A program made the translations under genes and the position numbers. This document shows positions 28,502-37,532 of a DNA stretch of 64,000 bases, piece by piece. Position 1 is the first letter of the stretch, and each line of letters begins with the position of its first letter. The stretch spans positions 2,542,001 through 2,606,000 of the forward strand of contig NZ_CP087196.1 of assembly GCF_024749285.1 (NCBI RefSeq), read 5' to 3'. The notes under the pieces are model-generated. The model did not search any database. It was not told the origin of the DNA and saw only the letters and a list, made by a program, of their open reading frames with translations. This DNA is from Pseudomonas sp. B21-015. Its GTDB lineage: Bacteria > Pseudomonadota > Gammaproteobacteria > Pseudomonadales > Pseudomonadaceae.

Positions 28502-28704
28502 TCGCTGACAAATCAGCGATCGGGTCTCGCAGCCCGTGTATCTCTAGACGCACAACATTCCCCGTTCGTGAACAGGTACGCCTGTCCGTTCATGTTATGG
28601 CGGCTGTACGTGGGAGACCTTCGGGTCTGCCGGTTCTAGAGTCCCGGTCTGCGACCTGCGTATAGCTGCCACCTCCTTTCGTCTCGCAGCGAACCGTGGC
28701 AGCT
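28502..28704 (+). promoter_or_regulatory. Highly structured 5' leader of the DUF6124 gene (candidate RNA regulator)
   Basis: The sequence shows at least four strong hairpins on the plus strand: TCGCTGA/TCAGCGA (28502-28519); ACAGG-TACG-CCTGT (28572-28585); AGACC-TTCG-GGTCT (28615-28628); and AGCTGCCAC/GTGGCAGCT (28664-28672 with 28696-28704). A 12-bp long-range stem pairs 28599-28610 with 28659-28670 (two G-U pairs) and encloses the UUCG hairpin. Its 3' strand overlaps the 5' strand of the last hairpin, so the two are mutually exclusive. CTCCT (28673-28677) can pair with the AGGAG ribosome site (28715-28719). UNCG tetraloops support a folded RNA. Open frames crossing this region are not protein-like. 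Confidence 0.6.
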
Positions 28705-28727
28705 CCATGACTCTAGGAGCTTCATCT

Positions 28728-29087
28728 ATGATCAAACCCACACCCAACCCGCCGGAAGCCGATCCGACATCCCCCTACGAATCCCTCGATTCCAAAAAAC
28801 TCCACGAAGCCGCCGACCGCGCCCTCGACCATTACCTCAAACCGCCCACCCCCAAAGACACCCAGCGCAAACCCAGCACCATTTACCATGTGGGTGCAAA
28901 GGTCGATAACGAAACCCTGCTGGTCAACGCCTGCGAATCCCTGGCGTCAGCGAGCGTGATGCTCAGTGAGTTCGCCGGGTTGATGGACATGCCACATCGC
29001 AACATGATGTTGGGGATTCAACAGGTGGTCATGCTTGGTGAATTGGCGGTCAACCGGGTGCTGGATAACCTCGATCCGCCTGCCTGA
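28728..29087 (+). CDS. DUF6124 family protein
   Basis: 119 residues of a Pseudomonas-specific family (formerly grouped with DUF3077). The signature N-terminus is visible (KPTPNPPEADPTSPYESLDS), then LHEAADRALDHYL, a Pro-rich linker, and the helical C-terminal part with DNETLLVNACESLASASVML and MLGELAVNRVLDN. ATG 28728 has AGGAG 8 bases upstream; an in-frame ATG at 28707 lacks a site. Function unknown; no signal peptide or membrane segment. Expression is likely governed by the structured leader before it. Confidence 0.85.
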   Translation: MIKPTPNPPEADPTSPYESLDSKKLHEAADRALDHYLKPPTPKDTQRKPSTIYHVGAKVDNETLLVNACESLASASVMLSEFAGLMDMPHRNMMLGIQQVVMLGELAVNRVLDNLDPPA

Positions 29088-29113
29088 CACTGGATCTGAA
29101 GTTATTAGGCATC

Positions 29114-29245
29114 TGTGGCGAGGGAGCTTGCTCCCGCTCGGCTGCGCAGCAGTCGCAAAACCGGTACATGCGGTGTGCCAGAAAAATGCGGTTGCAGGTT
29201 TTGGGGTCGCTTCGCAACCCAGCGGGAGCAAGCTCCCTCGCCACA
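29114..29245. repeat. REPIN (TGTGGCGAGGGAGC type)
   Basis: Inverted REP units at both ends (TGTGGCGAGGGAGC and GCTCCCTCGCCACA) with a long spacer containing CCGCTCGGCTGCG and CGCAACCCAGCGG arms. Same class as 7285-7397. Confidence 0.88.
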
Positions 29246-29278
29246 ATGAGGCCCACTGACTCAGTCTCCAAAAACACG

Positions 29279-29301
29279 AAACCCCGCATCACGCGGGGTT
29301 T
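29279..29301 (-). terminator. Rho-independent terminator after ppnN
   Basis: AAACCCCGC and GCGGGGTTT form a strong stem with a 5-base loop, ending in T-rich sequence on both strands. Placed 23 bases past the ppnN stop on the minus strand; may also stop plus-strand transcripts from the DUF6124 gene. Confidence 0.8.
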
Positions 29302-29323
29302 CTTGTCAACGTGTGGGAGCGTA

Positions 29324-30697
29324 TTAAGCCACTACTTGGTAGCACGGCACATACGCCGCACCGCCCGGCAGTTTCATCCGGTGCTGGGCGACGAAGGCTT
29401 TGAGCAATTTGTCCAGTGGCTGCATGACCGCGGCATCGCCACGGATCTGGTACGGCCCGTGTTCTTCGATCAGGCGGATGCCCTTGTCCTTGACGTTACC
29501 GGCGACGATGCCGGAAAACGCGCGGCGCAGGTTGGCGGCCAGTTCGTGGGACGGCAGGTCGCGGCTCAGTTGCAGGTTGGCCATGTTGGCGTGGGTCGGG
29601 TCGAACGGGCGCTGGAAGCCTTCGTCGATCTTCAGCAGCCAGTTGAAATGGAACGCATCGTTGCGCTCGCGGCGGAACTGTTTGACCGCTTTGAGGCCCT
29701 GAGTCATCTGCCGCGCCACTTCTGCCGGGTCGTCGATGATGATCTCGTAGTGCTGCTGCGCGGCTTCACCGAGGGTGGCACCGACGAAGGCGTGCAACTG
29801 CTCCAGATACGGCGCGGCGCTTTTCGGCCCGGTGAGGACCACGGGGAAGGGCAGGCCTTCGTTGTCCGGGTGCATCAAAATGCCGAGCAGGTACAGGAAT
29901 TCTTCCGCCGTGCCCGCACCGCCCGGGAAAATGATGATGCCATGGCCGACCCGCACGAAGGCTTCCAGGCGTTTCTCGATGTCTGGCAGGATCACCAGTT
30001 CGTTGACGATCGGGTTCGGCGCTTCGGCGGCGATGATCCCGGGTTCGGTCAGGCCAAGGTAACGGCCGCCGTGGATGCGCTGCTTGGCGTGGGCGATGGT
30101 CGCGCCTTTCATCGGGCCTTTCATCACGCCCGGGCCGCAACCGGTGCAGATGTCCAGGCTGCGCAGGCCGAGTTCGTGGCCGACTTTCTTGGTGTATTTG
30201 TATTCTTCGGTGTTGATCGAGTGGCCGCCCCAGCACACCACGATTTTCGGCTCGACGCCGGGGCGCAGGGTGCGGGCGTTGCGCAGCAGGTGGAAGACGT
30301 AGTCGCTGATGCCCTGGGAGGTGCTCAGGTCGATGCTCAAGGCATCGAGTTCGTTTTCGGTGTAGACGATGTCGCGCAGGGCGCTGAAGAGCATTTCCCG
30401 GGTGCTGGCGATCATTTCGCCATCGACGAAAGCGTCGGCCGGGGCGTTCAGCAGTTCCAGGCGTACGCCACGGTCTTGCTGGTGAATGCGGATTTCGAAG
30501 TCTTTGTAGGCTTCCAGAATGGTCTTGGCGTTATCGACGTGGGCGCCGGTATTGAGAATGGCCAGGGCGCACTGGCGGAACAGGGTGTAGGTGAGGCCGG
30601 ATGAGGCTTCGCTCAGTTGCTGTACTTCACGTTGGGAGAGTGTTTCGAGGCTGCCTTTAGGGCTGACCGAGGCGTTGATTACATGTCGTTGGGTCAT
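29324..30697 (-). CDS. ppnN: Pyrimidine/purine nucleotide 5'-monophosphate nucleosidase (LOG family)
   Basis: 457 residues, close to the 454 of E. coli PpnN (YgdH). PpnN cleaves nucleoside monophosphates into base and ribose-5-phosphate and is a ppGpp-regulated enzyme in E. coli. The LOG-family motif PGGAGTAEE with the preceding GHGIIIFPGG is present near residue 265, and GCGPGVMKG, a nucleotide-phosphate contact loop, near residue 190. N- and C-terminal extensions (about 1-130 and 345-457) are those of the long PpnN class, not of short cytokinin LOG proteins. Monocistronic, with its own terminator. Confidence 0.88.
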   Translation of the reverse strand: MTQRHVINASVSPKGSLETLSQREVQQLSEASSGLTYTLFRQCALAILNTGAHVDNAKTILEAYKDFEIRIHQQDRGVRLELLNAPADAFVDGEMIASTREMLFSALRDIVYTENELDALSIDLSTSQGISDYVFHLLRNARTLRPGVEPKIVVCWGGHSINTEEYKYTKKVGHELGLRSLDICTGCGPGVMKGPMKGATIAHAKQRIHGGRYLGLTEPGIIAAEAPNPIVNELVILPDIEKRLEAFVRVGHGIIIFPGGAGTAEEFLYLLGILMHPDNEGLPFPVVLTGPKSAAPYLEQLHAFVGATLGEAAQQHYEIIIDDPAEVARQMTQGLKAVKQFRRERNDAFHFNWLLKIDEGFQRPFDPTHANMANLQLSRDLPSHELAANLRRAFSGIVAGNVKDKGIRLIEEHGPYQIRGDAAVMQPLDKLLKAFVAQHRMKLPGGAAYVPCYQVVA

Positions 30698-30924
30698 TCA
30701 ATGATCCTTAAAACGATGTCACCCGCCAGCAACGGCGCATGGCATCCGAATAGTGTGTATCCATGATGAAGATGGCACGAACTGCGCTGTATCGCCATGC
30801 TCCCGTTTGACGATGAAAAGACGAAAAGGCGCTCCAGCATAGCTAAATCTTTCGGGGAGGCGATAATGCCCCGCAGTCTTTTTGCCACATGGCCTTTACC
30901 ATTGATGCAAGGAACCCCGTCGCG

Positions 30925-31452
30925 ATGTTCGAAATCCAGCCAATGAATGCCGAAACCTATCGACGTCAGACGCGGCGCAGCACGGTGATCATCGCCCTGA
31001 TGTTCCTGGCGCTGGCGATGGTGTTGTCCACGGCGGCGGTGGTGCTGTTCGGTGAACCCGGCGGCGACAATCTGCGTTTTAATGTTGGCGGGGTGTTTGC
31101 CGCCTTGTTGCTGACGACGGCACTGATACGCGGCAAGTTCCGGACCCAGGAATGGATGGCGCCAGCGGTCTACGGTTGGCAGCTCAAGCGCAGCCTGATG
31201 AGCGTCACCAACGTCATGCACCAGGTGACGGCGGCGGTGGAGAAGGGTGATCCGGGCGCCATGAAGCTGTTGCGTTTTTATCATCTGGGGCTGAGCCAGA
31301 TGCACCAGCTGGACGGCAACTCCAGCGACCATGGCCAGTTGACCCGCGAGATGGATCAGCACAAGGCGCGGATGCAAGCGCTAGGCATCGATACCGAACA
31401 GATGCAATTGAATCCGGCCTGGCTTGAGGCGATCAAACAGACGTTGATGTAG
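30925..31452 (+). CDS. DUF3087 family membrane protein
   Basis: 175 residues. Two transmembrane helices (about 20-42 and 52-67) are followed by a cytoplasmic helical domain with LLRFYHLGLSQMHQLDGN and a C-terminal LTREMDQHKARMQALGIDT, the pattern of DUF3087. ATG 30925 is chosen for the AAGGA 10-11 bases upstream; an in-frame ATG at 30889 would add 12 residues. Function unknown. Confidence 0.78.
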   Translation: MFEIQPMNAETYRRQTRRSTVIIALMFLALAMVLSTAAVVLFGEPGGDNLRFNVGGVFAALLLTTALIRGKFRTQEWMAPAVYGWQLKRSLMSVTNVMHQVTAAVEKGDPGAMKLLRFYHLGLSQMHQLDGNSSDHGQLTREMDQHKARMQALGIDTEQMQLNPAWLEAIKQTLM

Positions 31453-31602
31453 CACTGCAATTGCTGGCGATGAGCGTTTTCGCGCAAGTCGCCTATCGTA
31501 TTCGTTGATGAGTCATAGTGGTCTGAGCGCCGGGCACGGCTGGCAGGCGCGAAAAGGGCGAACGGCAAAATTCGCCATGTCATAAGGGATTCAGGGAGCG
31601 TC

Positions 31603-33180
31603 ATGGGGCATCCGTCCGTCAAAGACCGTATTGAAAACACCCGGCTCACCACACCTTGGGTGCCAGAGAAAGTCGAGTCGAGACTCAAGGTTCGATACGC
31701 GGTCTTTCTGCTCGTTGCGGTGTGCCTGTCCATGATGGCCATCGTGATCGGTGAAAGCTGGAACTCGCGTCAGTACCATCTGCGTGACAGCGAAGTGGCG
31801 ATGTCCAACCTGGCGCAAACCCTGGCCTCGCAGGCGCAGGCATCGATCAAACAGGCCGATACGTTGCTGTTTTCCCTGGTGGACCGCCTCGAAATCGACG
31901 GCATGCAACCGGAAAAACTTCCCAGGCTGCAACGTTTGCTCTACGCCCAGCGCAGTGAACTGGCGCAGATCCATGGGTTGTTCGTGTTCGACGAAGAAGG
32001 ACGCTGGCTCGCCAACGCCATTAACGTTATACCGCCCAACGCCAATAATGCCGACCGTGAATACTTCATCTACCACCGTGATCATCCCGACCGCGGTCCT
32101 CATATCGGTCCGTCGATAAAAAGTCGCTCGACCGGCGAGTGGATCATGACCGTGTCACGCCGGATCAATCACGCCGATGGCCGGTTTGCCGGTGTGGTGG
32201 TGGCCTCGATTTACCTCAAGCATTTCCTGGACCTGTACAACAGCATCGACATGGGCAAAAACGGGGTGATCAACCTGATTGCCGACGACGCCACCATCGT
32301 CGTTCGCCACCCGTTCAACGAAGCCGATATCGGCGCCAGCGTCGCCAAGGGGCCGCTGTTTACTCAACTATTGCCCAAGGGCGATTCCGGTACGGAAACG
32401 GTCAAGTCCTACGTGGACGGGGTGGTTCGGGTCGTGGGGTTTCGACGGGTCGAGGGTTATCCGCTTGTCGTCTTCACCGCGCTCGACAAGGATGAAGTAC
32501 TGGCCAGCTGGCGGCAGGAGTCAATATTCAGTGCGGGCATCGTCTCATTGCTGCTGGGGTTTCTGGGCGTTATCGGTTATCGCCTGATCCGCCTCATGAA
32601 GCAGCAGAATCAAATTCAGAACGAACTGCTGCAGGCTCAGGACAAACTCATTGAGGTCAACCACAGCCTTAAGTTGCTGGCGCTGGAGGATGCACTGACC
32701 GGGCTTTCCAACCGGCGTCAATTCGACCTGTTCATCCTGGCGGAAATGGGGCGTGCCAGGCGTAGCCAGACCAGCCTTGCGCTGCTGATGATCGATGTCG
32801 ACCACTTCAAGAGCTTCAATGACCACTACGGTCATTTGGCGGGCGATGAGTGTTTGCGCAAGATCAGCGCGATCATCACCGACAATATCAAGCGCCCCGG
32901 CGATCTCGCGGCCCGCTTCGGTGGTGAGGAGTTCACGGTGGTGCTGCCCGCCACCGATTATGTGGGGGCGTTTCTGGTGGCGGAAAAGATCCGCCGCGCG
33001 GTTCAGCAGGCCGACATCAAACACGTAGGGGGCGTGGAAGGCGTGGTCACGGTCAGCCTGGGTGTCTGCGCCTACGACCCGGCCTCGCAAGCCCAGCCCG
33101 ATGATGTGGTCGGCGCCGCGGACAAGGCACTGTACGTGGCCAAGGCCAGTGGCCGGAACATGAGCGTCATTGCCAACTGA
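31603..33180 (+). CDS. Membrane diguanylate cyclase (dCACHE-GGDEF)
   Basis: 525 residues. TM1 about 31-47; a periplasmic region (about 50-305) with dCACHE features (HGLFVFDEEGRWLAN, DREYFIYHRDHPD, GPSIKSRSTGEWIM); TM2 about 308-328; then a linker helix and a GGDEF domain (LEDALTGLSNRRQFDL, MIDVDHFKSFNDHYGH, ARFGGEEF). The active-site GGEEF is intact, and RPGD five residues before it is a complete inhibitory I-site. It makes c-di-GMP in response to an unknown extracellular ligand. Monocistronic. Confidence 0.9.
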   Translation: MGHPSVKDRIENTRLTTPWVPEKVESRLKVRYAVFLLVAVCLSMMAIVIGESWNSRQYHLRDSEVAMSNLAQTLASQAQASIKQADTLLFSLVDRLEIDGMQPEKLPRLQRLLYAQRSELAQIHGLFVFDEEGRWLANAINVIPPNANNADREYFIYHRDHPDRGPHIGPSIKSRSTGEWIMTVSRRINHADGRFAGVVVASIYLKHFLDLYNSIDMGKNGVINLIADDATIVVRHPFNEADIGASVAKGPLFTQLLPKGDSGTETVKSYVDGVVRVVGFRRVEGYPLVVFTALDKDEVLASWRQESIFSAGIVSLLLGFLGVIGYRLIRLMKQQNQIQNELLQAQDKLIEVNHSLKLLALEDALTGLSNRRQFDLFILAEMGRARRSQTSLALLMIDVDHFKSFNDHYGHLAGDECLRKISAIITDNIKRPGDLAARFGGEEFTVVLPATDYVGAFLVAEKIRRAVQQADIKHVGGVEGVVTVSLGVCAYDPASQAQPDDVVGAADKALYVAKASGRNMSVIAN

Positions 33181-33195
33181 ACTCAACCAGGCCCG

Positions 33196-33582
33196 TCACT
33201 GCCTTGAACGAGTCGGGTGACGCAACTTCCACGACCGGAACAGCCGCAGGTAGATCAGCACGTTGAGCGCCAGCACCACGCTGCCCAGCCCCAGCTGAAT
33301 CGTGGGTGTCAGCCCGGCCGGGTAAATGATCGGCCACACGTAATGTTCGATAAAACCGCCGCCGTAACCGGTTTGCCCGGCCGCGTGGCGCAGGCGGTTT
33401 TCCCATTCGGTCAGTGGGCACGTCAGGTGGAAAACTTCCACGATCACGCCCCATGCGGCGGCGGGCAGGTGCCACCAGATCAGGTGGCGCCATTTGAGCA
33501 CCAGCAGCCCGCCGAACAGCACGAATAGAATGAACAGCAAGTGAGACAGCACCAGCCCGTCGGCGGCGATTCGGTAAAGCAT
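33196..33582 (-). CDS. DUF2784 family membrane protein
   Basis: 128 residues with four hydrophobic helices. Typical DUF2784 features are DGLVLSHLLFILFVLFGGLL in helix 1, the HLTCPLTEWENRLR loop, and GFIEHYVWPIIYPAGLT. Inner-membrane protein of unknown function. Convergent with the diguanylate cyclase gene; 15 bases between stop codons. Confidence 0.82.
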   Translation of the reverse strand: MLYRIAADGLVLSHLLFILFVLFGGLLVLKWRHLIWWHLPAAAWGVIVEVFHLTCPLTEWENRLRHAAGQTGYGGGFIEHYVWPIIYPAGLTPTIQLGLGSVVLALNVLIYLRLFRSWKLRHPTRSRQ

Positions 33583-33642
33583 GTCGATTCCCTGACGCGT
33601 TATGTGAATCGCTCCATGGTACTCGGGCTGGGTGCGTGTGTT

Positions 33643-34518
33643 CTATTGATTGCTGTTTTCAAGCACTGCCAGTACGTCTTTCAAGCGCATCGCCGTGGTT
33701 TCGCTGCTGCGTTGCATCGGCGCGCGCAGTTCGTCGCGGATCAGCCCTTCAAGGGCCAGGGCGGTTTTCACCGGGGCGGGATTGGGCTCGATGAACAGGC
33801 TGTGAATCAGCGGCAGCAACTGGAAGAAGGTCGCTCGGCCGGCCGCTAACTGGCCATCGCGGATCTGTTGATACAGCGTCGCGAACAGCTCGGGATGAAC
33901 ATGGGCCGAGGCGGCAATCGCGCCTTTGGCACCCAGGCACAAAGCGCCGAAGATCTGGTGGTCTTCGCCGCACAGCACGTCAACTTTGCCGCTGGAGAGC
34001 AGCGCAAGAGTGGTGGCTGGATTGCCGCCGCAGTCCTTGATCGCGACGATCCGCTCGTGGGCGACGATCCGGAGCAGAGTCGCCTGCTCGAAGGCTATGC
34101 CGGTGCGATAGGGGATGTCGTAGAGAATCACCGGGACGCTGGACGCATCGGCGACGGTGTTGAAAAAGGCTTCGAGGCCGGCCTGGGAAGGGCGGATGTA
34201 GTACGGCGGCGGAACCAGCAGGCCCGCCAGGGGACGTTTCAGGATTTCGCTTTGAAATTGCAGCAATTCGGCGAGGTTGTTGCCGGCCAGGCCCATGACC
34301 ACACGTTCTGGCGGAACCTGTTCCAGCACCGCATCGAGCACCGCCAGTTGCTCATGTTTGCCCAGCGCCGCGGCTTCCCCGGTGGTGCCGCAGACCACAA
34401 TGCCGTCGACGCCTTTTTCCAGCAGATGACTGACCAGCCGCCGCAGCCCGGCGAAGTCGATGGCCCCATTGTGAAACGGCGTAACGATGGGAACCCAGAT
34501 ACCTTGAAACGATGACAT
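33643..34518 (-). CDS. Dihydrodipicolinate synthase family (DapA-like) aldolase
   Basis: 291 residues, class I (Schiff-base) aldolase of the DapA/NanA superfamily. GTTGEAA near residue 46, YDIPYRTG with the conserved Tyr near 135, and the Schiff-base Lys in IVAIKDCGG near 163 are all present. The family includes DapA, N-acetylneuraminate lyase, KDG aldolase and hydroxyproline enzymes; substrate cannot be told from sequence alone. A housekeeping dapA is normally elsewhere next to bamC, so a catabolic role is more likely here. An inverted repeat lies upstream at 34606-34632. Confidence 0.78.
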   Translation of the reverse strand: MSSFQGIWVPIVTPFHNGAIDFAGLRRLVSHLLEKGVDGIVVCGTTGEAAALGKHEQLAVLDAVLEQVPPERVVMGLAGNNLAELLQFQSEILKRPLAGLLVPPPYYIRPSQAGLEAFFNTVADASSVPVILYDIPYRTGIAFEQATLLRIVAHERIVAIKDCGGNPATTLALLSSGKVDVLCGEDHQIFGALCLGAKGAIAASAHVHPELFATLYQQIRDGQLAAGRATFFQLLPLIHSLFIEPNPAPVKTALALEGLIRDELRAPMQRSSETTAMRLKDVLAVLENSNQ

Positions 34519-34935
34519 GCACTTTCTCCTGAAGGTTGACCGATTTCGTCACCGTCAGAAGCGTAGAAGGAAGTCAGCAAGAGGAGGGGTGTCCGTCGCG
34601 CTCAATGTCCTGTCAGCTCATCTGACGGGACAGCGCGCCCCGGTCACATGAGCGACTGTTTCTTCGATTTAGGGGCGTGCGCAACGCAACCTTGCGCCTT
34701 GGCATTCAAGCCAATGACGACAGTGTTGAGGTTGGAGGTTGCAGACATGCTTGCTTACACCCTGAATGAGGTGCCCAGTTTTAAAAGTCGGTGGTGTATT
34801 TGTCAATCGTGAAATCAGCGAACCCGATGCGTAACAGCAAAACAAGGCGTGCTCGTCGCAAGTGCGCAAAATTGTTCAAGCCATCGGCCGCGACTGCTGG
34901 CACAGTCTGGGGCCTTTCCCTGGTTGTAGAGCGTT
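34519..34935. other. Intergenic region with an 11-bp inverted repeat
   Basis: About 417 bases between the divergent DapA-like and azlC genes. TGTCCTGTCAG (34606-34616) and CTGACGGGACA (34622-34632) pair over 11 bp with one G-U-type mismatch and a 5-base loop. It could be an operator for the DapA-like gene or a hairpin in an RNA. No convincing small gene was found; an open frame at 34669-34869 (minus) has no coding character. Confidence 0.45.
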
Positions 34936-35634
34936 ATGTCCAACTCACTCATGCCGCGCAGTGCATTCCTTCGCGGCGCCGCGGCCATCATGCCGTTGTC
35001 CCTGGCGACCGCGCCCTGGGGGCTGTTGGCCGGTTCCATGGCCATCGAGGCCAACCTCACGCCCCTGCAAGGCCAGGGTCTGTCGAGCATCGTATTTGCC
35101 GGCGCGGCGCAATTGGTCGCCATCGGCATGCTCAAGGGCGGTGCCGGGGTTTTTTCGATTCTGTTGACCACATTGTTGCTGACCTCCCAGCATTTGCTTT
35201 ACGGGATGAGCATGCGTTCGGTGATTTCCCCGTTGCCGGGCCGCTGGCGCGTGGGGCTGGGCTTTTTGCTCACCGATGAGTTGTTCGCCCTGACCAGCCA
35301 GCATGACAAACAGCAGTTCAATCGCTGGTATGCCTTGGGTGTGGGCCTGACGTTTTACATCGCCTGGAACCTCTTCACCCTGGCGGGCATTGTGCTGGGC
35401 AGCAGCATTCCGGGCCTTGAACACCTGGGGCTGGACTTCTCCATCGCGGCGACCTTCATCGCCTTGATCACACCGGTGGTGCGCAACGTCCCGACGGTGG
35501 TCTGCGTGGCGGTTTCACTGTTCTGTTCGGTGCTGTTCAGCTATTGGCAATGGGGCTCGGCGCTGGTGCTGTCGGGGTTAGCGGGCATGACCGCGGGCTT
35601 TATCTGCAACAAACTCTATATGGGGCGCACATGA
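34936..35634 (+). CDS. azlC: AzlC family branched-chain amino acid exporter, large subunit
   Basis: 232 residues, about six transmembrane helices. Family pattern AIMPLSLATAPWGLLAG near residue 18, FAGAAQLVAIGMLKGGAG, and TSQHLLYGMSMR are visible. With AzlD it forms a two-component exporter for branched-chain amino acids or analogues. The azlD start overlaps its stop (ATGA). Confidence 0.88.
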   Translation: MSNSLMPRSAFLRGAAAIMPLSLATAPWGLLAGSMAIEANLTPLQGQGLSSIVFAGAAQLVAIGMLKGGAGVFSILLTTLLLTSQHLLYGMSMRSVISPLPGRWRVGLGFLLTDELFALTSQHDKQQFNRWYALGVGLTFYIAWNLFTLAGIVLGSSIPGLEHLGLDFSIAATFIALITPVVRNVPTVVCVAVSLFCSVLFSYWQWGSALVLSGLAGMTAGFICNKLYMGRT

Positions 35635-35945
35635 TGGTCTGGGCTGTGATTATCGGGATGGGCCTGCTGGTGTTCCTGAACCGCTACGTATTTCTCGAAC
35701 CTCGGCTGCCGGTGCGCTTGAGCAGCAATGCCCGGCAGTTCCTCGGTTTCGCGGTGCCGGGCATGCTCACCGCGATCTGCGGGCCGATCGTGTTCATGCC
35801 CGACAAACAGTTGAACCTGCAGTGGGACAACCCCTACCTGATCAGTTCGCTGGTGGCCGTGGGCCTGGTGCTTTACACCCGCAACACCTTGCTCAGCATG
35901 CTGTTGAGCATGGGGTTTTTCTTTTTGTTGCGGTGGTGGCTCTGA
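35631..35945 (+). CDS. azlD: AzlD family transporter small subunit
   Basis: 104 residues with four hydrophobic helices. Starts MMVWAVIIGMGLLVFLNRYV, with RLPVRLSSNARQFLGFAVPG typical of AzlD. ATG 35631 overlaps the azlC stop by 4 bases. Translationally coupled to azlC. Confidence 0.85.
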   Translation: MMVWAVIIGMGLLVFLNRYVFLEPRLPVRLSSNARQFLGFAVPGMLTAICGPIVFMPDKQLNLQWDNPYLISSLVAVGLVLYTRNTLLSMLLSMGFFFLLRWWL

Positions 35946-36012
35946 GTCGCCCGGTGCGAAACTGTTCTACGCTTAAAACGGATGATTGATTCCTTGAGGG
36001 CGGGAGGTGGAC

Positions 36013-36171
36013 ATGGCCACTGAACCAAAGCATCCAGACCCGAATGAAGACACCGATGAACCGACGGAGGAAGAACTCGAGCGGCAGAAGCGTTCGACGC
36101 CGGACTGGAAGCACCCCGACGACGGTAAAGAGCTGTCGGACCGCGACCAGGAGCGCCCGCTGAAGCCTTGA
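36013..36171 (+). CDS. Small, highly charged hypothetical protein
   Basis: 52 residues, with a strong GGGAGGTGG ribosome site before ATG 36013 and a good terminator 18 bases after the stop codon. Very acidic N-terminal half (NEDTDEPTEEELERQKR) followed by TPDWKHPDDGKELSDRDQE; no hydrophobic core, so likely disordered. The site, the composition and the terminator together support a real gene of unknown function. Confidence 0.7.
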   Translation: MATEPKHPDPNEDTDEPTEEELERQKRSTPDWKHPDDGKELSDRDQERPLKP

Positions 36172-36188
36172 TCGGCTTGCACATACCC

Positions 36189-36219
36189 AAAAGCCCCGCC
36201 ATTGATGGCGGGGCTTTTT
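36189..36219 (+). terminator. Rho-independent terminator
   Basis: AAAAGCCCCGCC and GGCGGGGCTTTTT form a 12-bp stem with a short loop and a T-tract, just after the small charged protein gene. Confidence 0.88.
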
Positions 36220-36514
36220 AGTTCCTGCGGCCTGAAATGCAATCACCTGTGGGAGCGGGCTTGAAGGGAGGAGGATGTCGGGGGAACGGCATGCACCGAG
36301 GGAAACAGTCTGTTGAGTCGCTGTTGCTGGGTAAACAACTAATAACCGAAAATCGAAGGCATAACGCGAGCCTGGGAGCGGGCGCTGGAACCAAACACTG
36401 TGTACCCTTATCCAACCTCGGCTCGCAGCGATTGGCGGGCCGATAAAGGGATGAATGGGCGAGGGGTTTTTGCCATTAAACATGACGTCCGCAAGGTCTG
36501 GCCCAAGGCAAAAC

Positions 36515-37414
36515 ATGAAGCAGTTGTTCAAGGTTCTATCCGCGTTCGCCATTGCAGCTGGCCTGTTTGGCTGCATCGCCGCGCCCATCGAAATGACGCC
36601 GCAGACGCAACAGCGCCTGCGCGCACAAGCGCCGATCCGCTTTCTGCTGACTTTCGACGACGGGCCCAGCGCGTCCGGTTTTTACAACCCGACCGTCACC
36701 GTGCTCGACAGCCTGGCGCGTAATCCGCTGCAACCCGACATTAAAGCCGTGTTCTTCGTGCAAACCCGTGCCTCAGGCGCCGGCGGCAGTGACGTGGGCC
36801 GTCAGATCATGGGGCGCGAACACGCCGAGGGACACCTGTTGGGCTTCCACACGGCCACTCCCCACCACACCAACCATCGCTCCCTGAATGCGGAAGAACT
36901 GGAACAGTCGCTGACCCATGGCAGCGCAGACATTGCTGCGATCACTGGCGTCTCGTCGATCCTGGTGCGTCCGCCATTCTGGAACTACGACAAGCGCACC
37001 TTTGCCGCCTACCAACAGCATGGCATGCACGTACTGCTGACCGACCTGAGCGCCAATGACGGCAAGATCTGGGGCTTCAACGCCAGCCCTCGGCGGCGGG
37101 CCAATATGCTGCGGCAGCTGTCCGAAGTCCGCGAGCGCATCGCCCTCGGCGAGTTGCCGACGGTGGACGGGGTGATTCCGGTGGTGGTGACCTTTCACGA
37201 TCTCAATCGCTACACCGCCCGGCATACCCGGGAATACCTGCAAATCCTCCTCGACAGTGCCAGCGCCACAGGTCTGGCCACGGCGCAGAAGCCGTTTTAC
37301 GACGACACGACAGCGCTGCAGCGGGCGGCCATGGCGCGTACTGTCCGTGACAGTTCAGAGGCGGTTGAGTTGCCAGGGATCTGGAACTGGTTATGGGACG
37401 GGGATTCTCACTGA
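36515..37414 (+). CDS. Polysaccharide deacetylase (NodB-type) lipoprotein
   Basis: 299 residues. MKQLFKVLSAFAIAAGLFGC is a lipoprotein signal (Cys20). The NodB homology region begins with FLLTFDDGPSASGF (catalytic/metal Asp pair) near residue 50, followed by a metal-binding LGFHTATPHHTNH motif and RPPFWNY (motif 3). VTFHDLN near residue 230 supplies the C-terminal His. Predicted to remove acetyl groups from a polysaccharide or peptidoglycan at the envelope. The earlier in-frame start at 36455 would bury the lipobox and is rejected. Confidence 0.82.
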   Translation: MKQLFKVLSAFAIAAGLFGCIAAPIEMTPQTQQRLRAQAPIRFLLTFDDGPSASGFYNPTVTVLDSLARNPLQPDIKAVFFVQTRASGAGGSDVGRQIMGREHAEGHLLGFHTATPHHTNHRSLNAEELEQSLTHGSADIAAITGVSSILVRPPFWNYDKRTFAAYQQHGMHVLLTDLSANDGKIWGFNASPRRRANMLRQLSEVRERIALGELPTVDGVIPVVVTFHDLNRYTARHTREYLQILLDSASATGLATAQKPFYDDTTALQRAAMARTVRDSSEAVELPGIWNWLWDGDSH

Positions 37415-37532
37415 ACGATGCCGAACGCAGCCTCGCAGGCTCGGCAGCTGCTACAAAGCTCGCTGGCGCGTTGCGCTAGTTGATCTACTCTGAGTGGATC
37501 CAATCGCAAAACCGTCCACGAGGGCGTTCGCC

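Noticed and set aside
28276..28665. Open frames through the DUF6124 leader region
   Set aside because: They cross all the stems, have no ribosome site and an Arg/Ser-rich, non-protein-like composition; RNA structure explains the sequence better.
34894..34912. Possible sigma-54 promoter (CTGGCACAGTC) before azlC
   Set aside because: The GG is present but there is no GC at the required 10-base distance.
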